DNA of 64,000 bases from Kitasatospora paranensis. Its GTDB lineage: Bacteria > Actinomycetota > Actinomycetes > Streptomycetales > Streptomycetaceae. The notes below the pieces were generated by a model. That model was not told where the DNA came from and ran no database searches. It worked only from the letters and a program-made list of their open reading frames with translations. The position numbers and the translations under genes were made by a program. Below are positions 17,111 to 25,788 of the stretch, one piece after another. Within the stretch, counting starts at the first letter, position 1; each line of letters opens with the position of its first letter. The stretch covers positions 2,790,001 through 2,854,000 of the forward strand of contig NZ_BAABKV010000001.1 of the NCBI RefSeq assembly GCF_039544005.1. Reading direction: 5' to 3'.

Positions 17111-18772
17111 ATGCCCCTGCGATCCCCTGTCCCACGGATCCGACGAGCCGTCACGACCGCCGCAGCAGCCGCTGTCCTGGTGGCGGCGAGCGGCGCTGCC
17201 GCCCCGGGTGCGGCTGCCGCGGCCCGCAACCTGCCGCCGGCCGTACCCGGCCCGTTGACGACGTCCCCGGCCTCCACCTGCCAGGGTCAGGACATCCTCG
17301 GCGCCGGTGACGTCACCCTCTACGCGAAGGTCACGGACCCGGACGACGCCACCCTCACCGCCGGCTTCCGGGTGACGCGGCACGATACCGGTGCGGTCGT
17401 CGCCGAGACGAGCACGCTGCCCGCCGGCTCCGGCACCACGGCCGCGTTCGTCCTCAGCCGCGATCTCCTGCTGAAGGCCGCGGCCGGCGGGATCACCCGG
17501 TTCGACTGGAAGGCACGGGCGGCCGACTCCCTGCACAAGAGCGACTGGTCACCCACCTGCCACTTCTCGTTCGACCCGACGCGGCCCCGGCTCCCCGTCA
17601 TCTCCACGCCCGGCCCGACCGCGGTCGGCACACCGGTCACCATCTCCGTCGGGGCGGCGGCCACCGGGGACGGCGTCGTCCCCAGCCGGTACCAGTACAT
17701 GCTCTCCCCCGACGCCACCGTGAACGGCGAGGTCGCCGCCGATGCCCTCGGCCACGCCTCCATGACCTTCACTCCGCCCAGGGCCACCGAAATCCTGACG
17801 GTGACCGGCCTTTCGGCCGGAGGCAACCCGGGCGAGAGCGCGACGATCACGATCTCCTCCACTCCGCCGCCACCGCCCCCGATCCCGGCCGAGGAGGATC
17901 TCAGCGGTGACGGGGTGTCCGACCTTCTCGTCGTCGGCGGCCGTGGCGGCGTGCCCTCCGGGCTCTGGCTGGCCGCCGGGTCGAACGACGGCCGCGTCGC
18001 CGCCGCTGTGAACATCGGCGCCAACGGTGACGGCACAGGCACCGGACCGGCCTCCTTCGACGGAGCGACCGTCCTCACCGGGCGCTTCACCGGCAGCGGC
18101 ACCCAGGACGTGCTCAGCTACCACCCGGCGACCGGCTCGGCCTCGATCATCAAGGGCAACGGGACCGGGGCACCGCTCGACCCGGGCTCCGATACGCACT
18201 ACAGCCTGCCTCCCGGCACGTTCCGGGACGCCAACGGGCACGACCCCTCCCAGTTGGTAAACGCCGGTCACGCGACCGGCCGCTTCGGCCCCTCGGACCT
18301 GCTCGGGATCTCCGGCAGCGACACCGACGGCTACCGGCTCAACCTCTACGCGGCCGGGGACACCGTCGGCACCTACCGGGCACCCGTCGCGCTCGACATC
18401 ACCACACCCGACGGCACCGCCGACTGGAACGAGTGGACGATCGCCTCCGTCCAGATACCCACGGACCCCGACAGGAACTACCCCGTCCTCTTCCTCTGGA
18501 AGAAGGCGACCGGGGACCTCGTCCTGTGGAACGGCATCTCGGCCGAGGTCGACAACAGCGAGGTGTACGCCGACTCCTATCCGATCGCGACCGGCTGGCA
18601 CACCGGCGAGGACATCGACCTGCACGCCGCCGACATCGACGGGGACCGGGTGCCCGACCTCTGGACCGTCGGCACGGACGGTACGGTCACGGCCCACCTG
18701 ATCACCGATGTGACCACCGGCGGACCGGCCACCGTCCGGCAGGTGACGGGCACCTTCGGCACCACGGGCTGA
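17111..18772 (+). CDS. Secreted protein with FG-GAP/VCBS-type repeats
   Basis: 553 residues. GAAGGAG (17098-17104) stands 6 bases before ATG 17111; an in-frame ATG at 17078 lacks this. A signal peptide is clear (RRAVTTAAAAAVLVAASG then APGAAAAA). The first half looks like Ig/fibronectin-like beta domains (VTLYAKVTDPDDATLTAGFR). After a PPPPPP linker come Ca-binding-like repeats: EEDLSGDGVSDLLVVGGRGG and HAADIDGDRVPDLWTVGTDG, as in FG-GAP/VCBS beta-propellers. Extracellular; many Streptomyces homologues have no known role. A strong hairpin ends the gene before rnpB. It follows the kinase gene after 200 bases and may be separately transcribed. Confidence 0.82.
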   Translation: MPLRSPVPRIRRAVTTAAAAAVLVAASGAAAPGAAAAARNLPPAVPGPLTTSPASTCQGQDILGAGDVTLYAKVTDPDDATLTAGFRVTRHDTGAVVAETSTLPAGSGTTAAFVLSRDLLLKAAAGGITRFDWKARAADSLHKSDWSPTCHFSFDPTRPRLPVISTPGPTAVGTPVTISVGAAATGDGVVPSRYQYMLSPDATVNGEVAADALGHASMTFTPPRATEILTVTGLSAGGNPGESATITISSTPPPPPPIPAEEDLSGDGVSDLLVVGGRGGVPSGLWLAAGSNDGRVAAAVNIGANGDGTGTGPASFDGATVLTGRFTGSGTQDVLSYHPATGSASIIKGNGTGAPLDPGSDTHYSLPPGTFRDANGHDPSQLVNAGHATGRFGPSDLLGISGSDTDGYRLNLYAAGDTVGTYRAPVALDITTPDGTADWNEWTIASVQIPTDPDRNYPVLFLWKKATGDLVLWNGISAEVDNSEVYADSYPIATGWHTGEDIDLHAADIDGDRVPDLWTVGTDGTVTAHLITDVTTGGPATVRQVTGTFGTTG

Positions 18773-18815
18773 CCCAAGGGCATCGGCCCGGGCCGACGGA
18801 CACCGGGCATGAACA

Positions 18816-18849
18816 GTGCGGGCCCCCGACCGGAGTCGGGGGCCCGCAC
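18816..18849. terminator. Perfect 15-bp hairpin between secreted protein gene and rnpB
   Basis: GTGCGGGCCCCCGAC pairs fully with GTCGGGGGCCCGCAC around the loop CGGA. It lies between the + strand gene ending at 18772 and the 3' end of rnpB on the - strand and probably terminates both. Confidence 0.8.
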
Positions 18850-18865
18850 GGGTGCACGCCTTGGG

Positions 18866-19278
18866 CGGCGGACGAGTCGGCCTGTACGCCGGGTTCTGTC
18901 TCCCGGGGTGCTTGCGCGGCCCGGGGAGGCGGCCATCCATCTAGGGCTGCCGTTGCCGGCAGCCTCGTGCGGTCCACCCGCGGACTCGGGCGAGCAGCCC
19001 TCGATCATCCGCGCACGGCGCCCCGAGGGGCACCGATCTTGACCTTGCTCCGAGTGGGGTTTACCGAGCCGGCCGAGTCACCTCGGTCGCTGGTGGTCTC
19101 TTACACCACCGTTTCACCCTTACCTGCGGCCGAAGCCGCAGGCGGTCTGTTCTCTGTGGCACTGTCCCGCGGGTCACCCCGGGTGGGCGTTACCCACCAC
19201 CCTGCTCTGTGGAGCCCGGACGTTCCTCGGCGGGCCTCGTGGAGACCCGTCGCGACCGCCCGGCCGGCTCGTCCGCCG
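18866..19278 (-). ncRNA. rnpB: RNase P RNA, bacterial type A
   Basis: Catalytic RNA of RNase P, which removes 5' leaders from tRNA precursors. On the - strand the 5' part contains the universal CGAGGAACGTCCGGGCTCC followed by ACAGAGCAGGGTGGTGGGTA. The 3' part contains ACAGAACCCGGCGTACAGG and GCCGACTCGTCCG. The terminal helix P1 is formed by CGGACGAG (19275-19268 read on the - strand) and CTCGTCCG (18876-18869). Length of about 410 nt is normal for actinobacteria. A TACGAT -10 box lies at the right distance before the 5' end. End points are accurate to a few bases. Confidence 0.96.
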
Positions 19279-19284
19279 TAGTGG

Positions 19285-20753
19285 TCATCGTAGCCGCTCG
19301 GCGGGCTCCCCGGCACACCGGGCCGGGCCGGGTCGAGCAGCTCCGCGGTGCGGGCGGCGGTGCGGGCGGCCCACGGCGTGGTGGTGACCAGACCGAGTGC
19401 CAGGACGGTGAGCCCGAGGCCGGTGACGATCCACCAGCCGACGTGGCTGGCGGCCGGGAACCCGGCGGCGAACGGTCCGACGACGGCCGCCGTCACCGCG
19501 GTGCCGATCACGGCGACGCCCAGCGACTGGCCGACCTGCCGGCTGGTGGAGGCGACCGCGGCCGCGACCCCGGCCTGGGCGAGCGGCATGCCGGAGACCG
19601 CCGAGTTGGTGATCGGCGCGTTGACCAGTCCGAAGCCGATCCCGAAGAGCAGGTAGGCGGCGAGCAGCAGCCAGCCCGGCGTGCCGGCGGTGAGCCGGGT
19701 CAGCAGCAGGCCGCTCGCGGCCAGCGCGACGCCGGCGCCGACCAGCGGCAGCCGGGGCCCCTGCCGGCCGACGATCCGGCCGGACAGCGGGGCGAAGACC
19801 AGCATGGCCAGGGCCATCGGCAGGGTCCACAGGCCGGCCTCGACCGGGCTGTAGCCGCGGACGTCCTGCAGGTAGAGGGCGTTGAGGAAGAGGAATCCGC
19901 CGAGCGCGGCGAAGGCGCAGACCGCGGTGACGGTGGCTCCGGCGAAGGGCACGCTGCGGAAGAAGCGCGGGTCGATCAGCGGTTCGGCGACCCGCCGCTC
20001 CCACAGCGGGAGGGCGACGAGGGCGAGCACCGCGACCGTGGCCAGCCCGAGGATCAGCGGGGAGGTCCAGCCGTGCGAGGGCCCCTCGATGATGGCGGCG
20101 GTTCCGCAGCCGAGCAGCACAAGCATGAGCACCTGGCCGACCGGGTCGAGCCGGCGGGCCCGCGGGGCGCGGGACTCGGGCACGTAGCGCAGGGTGAGGG
20201 CGAAGGCGGCGAGGCCGACCGGCACGTTGATCAGGAAGATCGACGGCCAGCCGTAGCTGTCGACCAGGAAGCCGCCGACGAGCGGGCCGAGTGCCATGGA
20301 GATGCCGACCACACCGCCCCAGACGCCGATGGCCTGAGCGCGTTCGCGCCGGTCGGTGAAGGTGTTGGTGATGATGGACATCGCCACCGGGTTGAGCATC
20401 GACCCGCCGACGGCCTGCAGGGCGCGGAAGCCGACCAGCCAGCCGAGGCCGGGTGCGAGGCTGCACAGGAGCGAGCCGAGGGCGAAGACCAGCAGGCCGG
20501 TGAGGAAGACCCGGCGGCGTCCGATCCGGTCGGCGACGGATCCGGAGAGCATGAGGAGGGCCGCCAGCACCAGGGTGTAGGCGTCGATGACCCACTGGAG
20601 GCCGGACGCCGGGGCGTTCAGGTCGTGCTGGATGGACGGCAGGGCGGTGTTCACCACCGTGTTGTCCAGGCCGACGATGAACAGGCTCAGGCAGCAGATG
20701 GCGAGGATCAGCAGGCGTCGGCGCCGGGCACGGCCGGCCGATTCTTCGTTCAC
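19285..20753 (-). CDS. DHA2-family multidrug exporter (MFS, 14 TMS), one-base frameshift at the end
   Basis: Proton-driven drug efflux pump of the EmrB/QacA type. Motifs: SLFIVGLDNTVVNTALPSIQ in helix 1, GSVADRIGRRRVFLTGLLVF in loop 2-3 (motif A), GGVVGISMALGPLVGGFLVD (motif C). Fourteen hydrophobic helices are countable. As written the frame runs on into rnpB to 19101; adding one base to the run at 19308-19311 gives a natural end GVPGEPAERLR and a TGA at 19285-19287, just before rnpB. Repaired length 489 residues. Start: GTG 20753 (MNEESAGRARRRRLLILAIC); an ATG further upstream (MSTIRPVPA) is possible. The substrate is unknown. Confidence 0.88.
19287..19292 (-). promoter_or_regulatory. -10 box of rnpB
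   Basis: TACGAT on the - strand, about 8-9 bases before the mature rnpB 5' end. It overlaps the last codons of the DHA2 exporter gene (CTACGATGA), so the stop codon and the promoter share bases. Confidence 0.6.
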
Positions 20754-20881
20754 GGAACGATCATCACACCTGGGTCCGGACTGTGCCGGTACGGGTCGGA
20801 TCGTGGACATCCGGGCGACTCGCAGGGGTTCGGGGGCAGGGGGACGGGGTGGGGAGAACGCCGGCCGGGCGGTGCCGCGGG

Positions 20882-22333
20882 TCAGACGGCGGCGAACCGG
20901 ACGGTACGGGTCGCCGGGTCGGCGGTCGCGAGGCGGACCCGGATCCGCTGGCCGAGCGGCAGTCCGCCGTCGGCCGCGCCGTCGCAGCGGGCGACCACGG
21001 CCGGGTCGGCGAGCTGGACCGTCCCGCTGCGGGGCCGCTTCTCGTCGACGTCGATCACCACGGCGTCGAAGTCCTCGCCCTCGCGGCCGCGCAGCAGTTC
21101 GGCCTCCACCAGGTCGACGCAGGCGCGCTCCACCTCGTGGGCCCGCCGGTCGCCGCGCTCCATCAGCCCCGGCAGGTCCAGCAGGCCGTCCCGCACCCAC
21201 TCCGGGACGTCGGCACCGCCCGCCACCGCGAGGCAGATCTCCTGGGCGTACCGGTCGACCAGCCGCCGCAGCGGTGCGGTGCAGTGCGCGTACGGGGCGG
21301 CGAGCGCCGCGTGGCCCGGGTCGGCGGGCGGCGGCACGTGCCGGGCCGTGTCGAACGCCGCGTAGCCGGCGCCGCGCAGCAGGCCGGTGCATTCGTTGAG
21401 GAACGCCGCGTTGCGGGTGTCCGCCGGATCCAGTGTGCGGATCAGCGCGGGGTAGGTCAGGGTGTCCGGCCAGTCGACGCCGAGCCCGCGGGCGATCCGG
21501 CGCAGCCGCGCGTAGGCGCTCCCGGGGGCGGCGGGCAGGGTGCGCAGCACGCCGATGCCGGCGTCGAGCATGAGGTCGGCGGCGGCCATGCCGGTGAGCA
21601 GCGAGATCTGGGCGTTCCAGCCGTCGGCGGGACGGGCGGCACGGTAGGAGAGCCGGTAGCCGCCGTCGGCGGGCTCGACCTCCTGCTCGGGCACGGGCAG
21701 GCTGACTCCGCCGCGGGCGGCCTCCTGCTGCTCGCGCAGCCGGCCGATCTCGGCCAGCAGGGTGAGCTGCTCGTCGGCGGTGCCGGTGTCCAGCGCGCCC
21801 TGCACGGCGTCGTAGTCGAGCCGGCGGCGCGAGCGGACCCGGGCCCGGCGGACGTCGGCGAGCAGCACGGCGCCGTCCGCGTCGAGGTCGATCTGCCAGA
21901 GCACGGCGGGGCGCAGCTCGCCGGGCAGCAGGCTGGCGGCGCCCTCGGAGAGCCGGGCGGGATGCAGCGGCACCCGGCTGTCGGGGAAGTAGAGGGTCTG
22001 CACGCGGCGCCGGGCCTCGGTGTCGACGGCGCCGTCGGGGGTGACGAAGGCGGCCACGTCGGCGATGGCGTAGTGCACCCGGTAGCCGCCGTCGCGGCGG
22101 GCGAGGTGCATCGCCTGGTCGAGGTCGCGGGAGTCGGGCGGGTCGAGGGTGAACAGGTCGAGGTCGGTGGCGTCGAGGTCGGGCAGCCGGGGCAGGGCGG
22201 CGGCGCGCTCCGCCTCGGCCAGCGCGTCGGCGGGCCAGTCGGTGCGGATCTCCAGGCGGGTGCGGAGTTCGTCGAGCTCGGTGTTGATCCGGGCGGTGTC
22301 GGCGGTGCGGACGCTCAGTTGTCGGCGCGGCAT
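20882..22333 (-). CDS. RNB-domain 3'-5' exoribonuclease (RNase II/R family)
   Basis: Degrades RNA hydrolytically from the 3' end. 483 residues: shorter than RNase R because the cold-shock domains are missing and only the RNB catalytic core plus a C-terminal OB-like part is present. The active-site acids are in the signature TLDPPDSRDLDQAMHLARR, followed by GYRVHYAIADVAAFV and LYFPDSRVPLHPARLSEGAA. YAHCTAPLRRLVDRYAQE matches the family's YxHxTSPLRRYxDL motif. C-terminal GQRIRVRLATADPATRTV resembles an S1-like fold. Single-gene unit; divergent from the DUF3995 gene. Confidence 0.92.
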   Translation of the reverse strand: MPRRQLSVRTADTARINTELDELRTRLEIRTDWPADALAEAERAAALPRLPDLDATDLDLFTLDPPDSRDLDQAMHLARRDGGYRVHYAIADVAAFVTPDGAVDTEARRRVQTLYFPDSRVPLHPARLSEGAASLLPGELRPAVLWQIDLDADGAVLLADVRRARVRSRRRLDYDAVQGALDTGTADEQLTLLAEIGRLREQQEAARGGVSLPVPEQEVEPADGGYRLSYRAARPADGWNAQISLLTGMAAADLMLDAGIGVLRTLPAAPGSAYARLRRIARGLGVDWPDTLTYPALIRTLDPADTRNAAFLNECTGLLRGAGYAAFDTARHVPPPADPGHAALAAPYAHCTAPLRRLVDRYAQEICLAVAGGADVPEWVRDGLLDLPGLMERGDRRAHEVERACVDLVEAELLRGREGEDFDAVVIDVDEKRPRSGTVQLADPAVVARCDGAADGGLPLGQRIRVRLATADPATRTVRFAAV

Positions 22334-22481
22334 GGTCGCAGCGTAAGGCGCAACGGGCCGCTCGGCGCCCCGAGGGGGCCCGGCGTCACCGCTGCGGGGG
22401 TGCCCCGGGCTGACGGGGTGTCATCGGCGTAGGGTGGCCTGGGGCTCCGGCCGGCCGGGCCGGACGACCGAGGGGGAGACC

Positions 22482-22946
22482 ATGACGGCAGCTGCGGGAC
22501 GGCCTGCGGGCCCGGTGCGGGCGGTGGGGGCGGTGACGGCGGGGGCGCTGGCGGCGGTGGCCGGGCTCCATGCGGTGTGGTCGCGTTCACCGTGGCCGCT
22601 GGCGGATCGCGCGGACTTCGCGGACGCGGTGGTCGGGGTCGGGGTGGAGCGGGTGCCGACTCCGGCGATGTGCCTGGGGGTGGCGGGCGCGCTGGGCGCG
22701 GCGGCCGGTCTGGTCGGGGCGCGGGCCGGGGTGCTGCCGGCGGCCGGGCCCCGGGTGCTGCGGACGGCCGGTGCGGCCGGGGTGGCGGGGGTGCTGCTGG
22801 CCCGCGGCTCCATCGGCCCGGTGCTGTACGGCCGCGGGCGGATCGTGCGGACGGAGCGTTTCGTGCGGCTGGACCGGCGGTACTACGCGCCGCTCTGCCT
22901 GGTGCTGGGCGCGGGCGCGGCGGTGGTGGCGGCCGGGGGCCGGTAG
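22482..22946 (+). CDS. DUF3995-type integral membrane protein
   Basis: 154 residues with four predicted membrane helices: VTAGALAAVAGLHAVW, LGVAGALGAAAGLVGARAGV, AAGVAGVLLARGSIG and YYAPLCLVLGAGAAVVAAGG. The conserved short motif SPWPLADRADFADAV with later PTPAMCLG is typical of DUF3995 proteins. A ribosome binding site (GGGGGAG) lies 5 bases before ATG 22482; the upstream in-frame ATG at 22434 is not used. Function unknown. Confidence 0.75.
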   Translation: MTAAAGRPAGPVRAVGAVTAGALAAVAGLHAVWSRSPWPLADRADFADAVVGVGVERVPTPAMCLGVAGALGAAAGLVGARAGVLPAAGPRVLRTAGAAGVAGVLLARGSIGPVLYGRGRIVRTERFVRLDRRYYAPLCLVLGAGAAVVAAGGR

Positions 22947-23018
22947 CCCGGCGCGGTCCGTGCCGCGGCCTCGGTAGGGTGGCGGGGTCGTGCCACGGAT
23001 TGTTGAAGGAGTGCCGCT

Positions 23019-23816
23019 GTGCTGGTCCTGTTGCCGCCGTCGGAGGGCAAGGCCGCGTCGGGCGCCGGAGTGCCGGTGGACCTCGGGGCGCTGTCGCTGC
23101 CGGGGCTGACGGCGGGGCGGCGGGCGGTGCTGGACGCCCTGGTGGAGCTGTGCCGCGGCGACGAGGAGAAGGCCGCCGAGGTGCTCGGCCTGTCGAAGGG
23201 GCTGCGCGGCGAGGTCGCCCGCAACGCCGGGCTGCCGGCGGCGGGGGCGCTGCCGGCCGGCGAGGTCTACACCGGGGTGCTGTTCGACAACCTGGGCCTG
23301 GCGACACTGGACGCGGCCGCGTACGCGCGGGCCGAGGGCTCGCTGCTGGTGTTCTCCGGCCTGTGGGGTGCGGTGCGGATCGGCGACCGGATCCCGCCGT
23401 ACCGCTGTTCGATGGGGGTGAAGCTGCCCGGTCTCGGGGCGCTCGGGCCGTACTGGCGGGCGGCGACCGGGGCGGTGCTGCCGGAGGTCGCCGACGGGCT
23501 GGTGCTGGATCTGCGCAGTGCGGCGTACGCGGCGGCGTGGAAGCCGGCCAGCGAGGTGGCGGCCCGGACGGCGACGGTGCGGGTGCTGCACGAGCGCGAG
23601 GTGGGCGGCGTGCTGAAGCGGTCGGTGGTCAGCCACTTCAACAAGGCGACCAAGGGGCGGCTCGTCCGGGACCTGCTGACCGCGGGCGCCGAGCCGGCCG
23701 GGCCGGGCGAGCTGGTGGACGCGCTCGCCGGGCTCGGGTACCGCGTCGAGGTGTCGGCCCGGGGCGCCGCCGGGCGGCCCTGGCAGCTCGACGTGGTCGT
23801 CGACGAGATCCACTGA
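23019..23816 (+). CDS. yaaA: Peroxide stress protein YaaA (DUF328/UPF0246)
   Basis: 265 residues. GAAGGAG sits 7 bases before GTG 23019. The family signature is clear: LVLLPPSEGKAASG at the start, EVYTGVLFDNLGLATLD, LLVFSGLWGAVRIGDRIPPY, RCSMGVKLPGLG and VVSHFNKATKGRLVRDLL near the end. In E. coli YaaA lowers intracellular iron damage under hydrogen peroxide and binds DNA. The role in actinomycetes is assumed to be similar. Cytoplasmic, monocistronic, ended by a strong hairpin. Confidence 0.93.
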   Translation: MLVLLPPSEGKAASGAGVPVDLGALSLPGLTAGRRAVLDALVELCRGDEEKAAEVLGLSKGLRGEVARNAGLPAAGALPAGEVYTGVLFDNLGLATLDAAAYARAEGSLLVFSGLWGAVRIGDRIPPYRCSMGVKLPGLGALGPYWRAATGAVLPEVADGLVLDLRSAAYAAAWKPASEVAARTATVRVLHEREVGGVLKRSVVSHFNKATKGRLVRDLLTAGAEPAGPGELVDALAGLGYRVEVSARGAAGRPWQLDVVVDEIH

Positions 23817-23821
23817 CCGCT

Positions 23822-23852
23822 GCCCACCGGGCGGCACGCCCGCCCGGTGGGC
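23822..23852. terminator. 13-bp hairpin between yaaA and RNase H genes
   Basis: GCCCACCGGGCGG (23822-23834) pairs perfectly with CCGCCCGGTGGGC (23840-23852), loop CACGC. It lies between convergent genes and probably works in both directions. Confidence 0.75.
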
Positions 23853-23857
23853 CCGGG

Positions 23858-25003
23858 TCAGCGCAGGTGCGAGGTGTCGTTGAGGAGCCGCACGGAGGCG
23901 TTGCCGTCGCTGTAGTACTGGACGGCGCAGATCGAGGCCGCGGACAGCTCCATCCGGTACACCGCGTCCGGCGGGGCGCCGAGCGCCAGCCGGACCAGGG
24001 TCTTGATCGGGCTGACGTGCGAGACGACCAGCACGGTCTTCCCCGGGTACCGGGCGAGGATCTTGTCGCGGGCCACGCCCGAGCGGTGGGTCAGCGCGGT
24101 GAACGACTCGGCGCTGCCGGTGGGCCTGGCCTTGGCGGAGCCGAGCCAGGCGTCCAGGTCGTCCGGGTACTGCTGCTGGACCTCGGCGAAGGTGAGGCCC
24201 TCCCAGGCGCCGAAGTCGAGCTCGCGCAGCCCGTCCTCGATCCGGACTTCGAGGCCGAGCCGGCCGGCGACCGCCTCCGCGGTCTCCCGGGTGCGCCGCA
24301 TCGGCGAGCTGACCACGGCCTGGACGCTGCCGCGGGCGGCGAGCGCCTCGGCGGCCCGCTCGGCCTGCCAGCGGCCGCGCTCGGAGAGCTCCGGGTCGCT
24401 GCCGCCGCTGCCGGAGAAGCGCTTCTGCGGGGTGAGCGCCGTCTCGCCGTGGCGGAGCAGCACGAACGTGGTCGGGGTGCCGAGGTCCGCGGGGGCGGCC
24501 CAGCCGGCCTTGGGCGCGGCCGGGGCGGGCAGCGCCTCCTCGACGGGGGCGGCCGGCTCCGCCGGGCGCGCCCTGGGCTCCCACTGGCGGCCGGCCCGAC
24601 CGGCGTCCATGGCCTCGTTGGCGAGCCGGTCGGCGTCCTTGTTCCGCTCGCGCGGGATCCAGGTGTACGCGACCTGGCCGCGCGGGTAGACCGTGCGCGC
24701 CTCGGCGGCGAGCGGCTGCATGTCGGGGTGCTTGATCTTCCAGCGCCCGGACATCTGCTCGACGACCAGCTTGGAGTCCATCCGGACGTCCACGGTGGCG
24801 TCCGGGTCGAGGTCGTGGGCCGTCCGCAGGCCGGCGATCAGGCCGCGGTACTCGGCGACGTTGTTGGTGGCGTGCCCGATGAACTCGGCGGCCTCGGCGA
24901 TGATCCGACCGGTGTCGCCGTCGCGGACGACGGCGCCGTAGCCGGCCGGCCCCGGGTTGCCCCGGGACCCGCCGTCGGCCTCGACGATGAACCTGCGCGC
25001 CAC
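23858..25003 (-). CDS. Bifunctional RNase HI / acid phosphatase
   Basis: 381 residues, orthologous in layout to M. tuberculosis Rv2228c. N-terminal RNase HI domain (about 1-135): IVEADGGSRGNPGPAGYGAV (first Asp), NNVAEYRGLIAGL (Glu), VRMDSKLVVEQMSG (Asp), RNKDADRLANEAMD (last Asp). It cuts RNA in RNA:DNA hybrids. After a Pro/Ala linker comes a histidine phosphatase domain: FVLLRHGETALTPQKRFSG (RHG), AVVSSPMRRTRETAEAVAG, LRELDFGAWEGLTF and VLVVSHVSPIKTLV (second His). This domain is related to CobC alpha-ribazole phosphatase. GTG start; 4 bases after the zinc-ribbon gene stop, so co-translated with it and Nif3. Confidence 0.95.
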   Translation of the reverse strand: MARRFIVEADGGSRGNPGPAGYGAVVRDGDTGRIIAEAAEFIGHATNNVAEYRGLIAGLRTAHDLDPDATVDVRMDSKLVVEQMSGRWKIKHPDMQPLAAEARTVYPRGQVAYTWIPRERNKDADRLANEAMDAGRAGRQWEPRARPAEPAAPVEEALPAPAAPKAGWAAPADLGTPTTFVLLRHGETALTPQKRFSGSGGSDPELSERGRWQAERAAEALAARGSVQAVVSSPMRRTRETAEAVAGRLGLEVRIEDGLRELDFGAWEGLTFAEVQQQYPDDLDAWLGSAKARPTGSAESFTALTHRSGVARDKILARYPGKTVLVVSHVSPIKTLVRLALGAPPDAVYRMELSAASICAVQYYSDGNASVRLLNDTSHLR

Positions 25004-25007
25004 CTGG

Positions 25008-25751
25008 TCAGACGCCCGACTCTGCGGTGCGGACGAGGATGCGGCCGCAGTTGTCGCACCGGACGACGGCGTCCTTGGGCTCGGCCTTGATCGCGTTGAG
25101 GTCGGCGTTGGCGAACTCGACCCGGCAGCCCTCGCAGCGGCGCTGGGCGAGCCGGGCCGCGCCGACCCCGCCCTGCTGCTCGCGGAGCCGGGTGTAGAGC
25201 TTGAGCAGGTCGGCCGGGATCACCTTGGCGACGACCTCGCGGTCGCGCCCGACCTTCTCGACGTCGGCATCGATCTCGGCGAACGCGGCGTCCCGGCGCT
25301 CCTCGGCCTCCTTGAGGACGACGGTGGAGTGCTCCAGACGGGCCGTCAGCTCGGTGACCCGGGTCTGCGAGGACTCCAGGCGCTCCATGACCTCCAGGAC
25401 GACGTCCTCCAGGTCGGACTGGCGCTTGGCGAGCGAGCCGATCTCGTGCTGGAGGTTCTCCAGGTCCTTCGGCGAGGTGACCGCGCCGGAGTCCATCCGC
25501 TGCTGGTTGCGGGCGGCGCGGGTGCGGACCTGCTCGACGTCCTGCTCGGCCTTGGTCTGCTCGCGGGTGGTGTCGGAGAGCTGGGCCTGGGCGGCGATCA
25601 CCAGGTCCTTGAGCGCGACGTGGTCGGCGGCGACCTTCTCGATCTCGGCGAGCTCGGGCAGGGTGCGGCGCCGGTGGGCCAGCTGGTCGAGGCGGGAGTC
25701 GATGGCCTGCAGGTCGAGCAGGCGGATCTGGTCGGCGGGCGCGGCGTTCAC
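25008..25751 (-). CDS. Coiled-coil zinc-ribbon protein (Rv2229c-like)
   Basis: 247 residues. The first 180 form a long antiparallel coiled coil (LLDLQAIDSRLDQLAHRRRT, LENLQHEIGSLAKRQSDLED). The C-terminus has a C4 zinc ribbon: RRCEGCRVEF and RCDNCGRILV. This architecture, first seen in the Chlamydia/Helicobacter CT398-type proteins, appears in a conserved actinobacterial operon with Nif3 and RNase H. It may act as an adaptor; exact role unknown. Starts at ATG 25751, 37 bases after the Nif3 stop. Confidence 0.9.
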   Translation of the reverse strand: MNAAPADQIRLLDLQAIDSRLDQLAHRRRTLPELAEIEKVAADHVALKDLVIAAQAQLSDTTREQTKAEQDVEQVRTRAARNQQRMDSGAVTSPKDLENLQHEIGSLAKRQSDLEDVVLEVMERLESSQTRVTELTARLEHSTVVLKEAEERRDAAFAEIDADVEKVGRDREVVAKVIPADLLKLYTRLREQQGGVGAARLAQRRCEGCRVEFANADLNAIKAEPKDAVVRCDNCGRILVRTAESGV

Positions 25752-25788
25752 GCGGGGGCTCCTGTGGGATTCGTCAGGTCGGCGGGGA

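Noticed and set aside
20754-20806. Longer start for the DHA2 exporter (MSTIRPVPA...)
   Set aside because: The extra residues do not match exporter N-termini, and the GTG at 20753 gives the usual short cytoplasmic start; kept only as an alternative.
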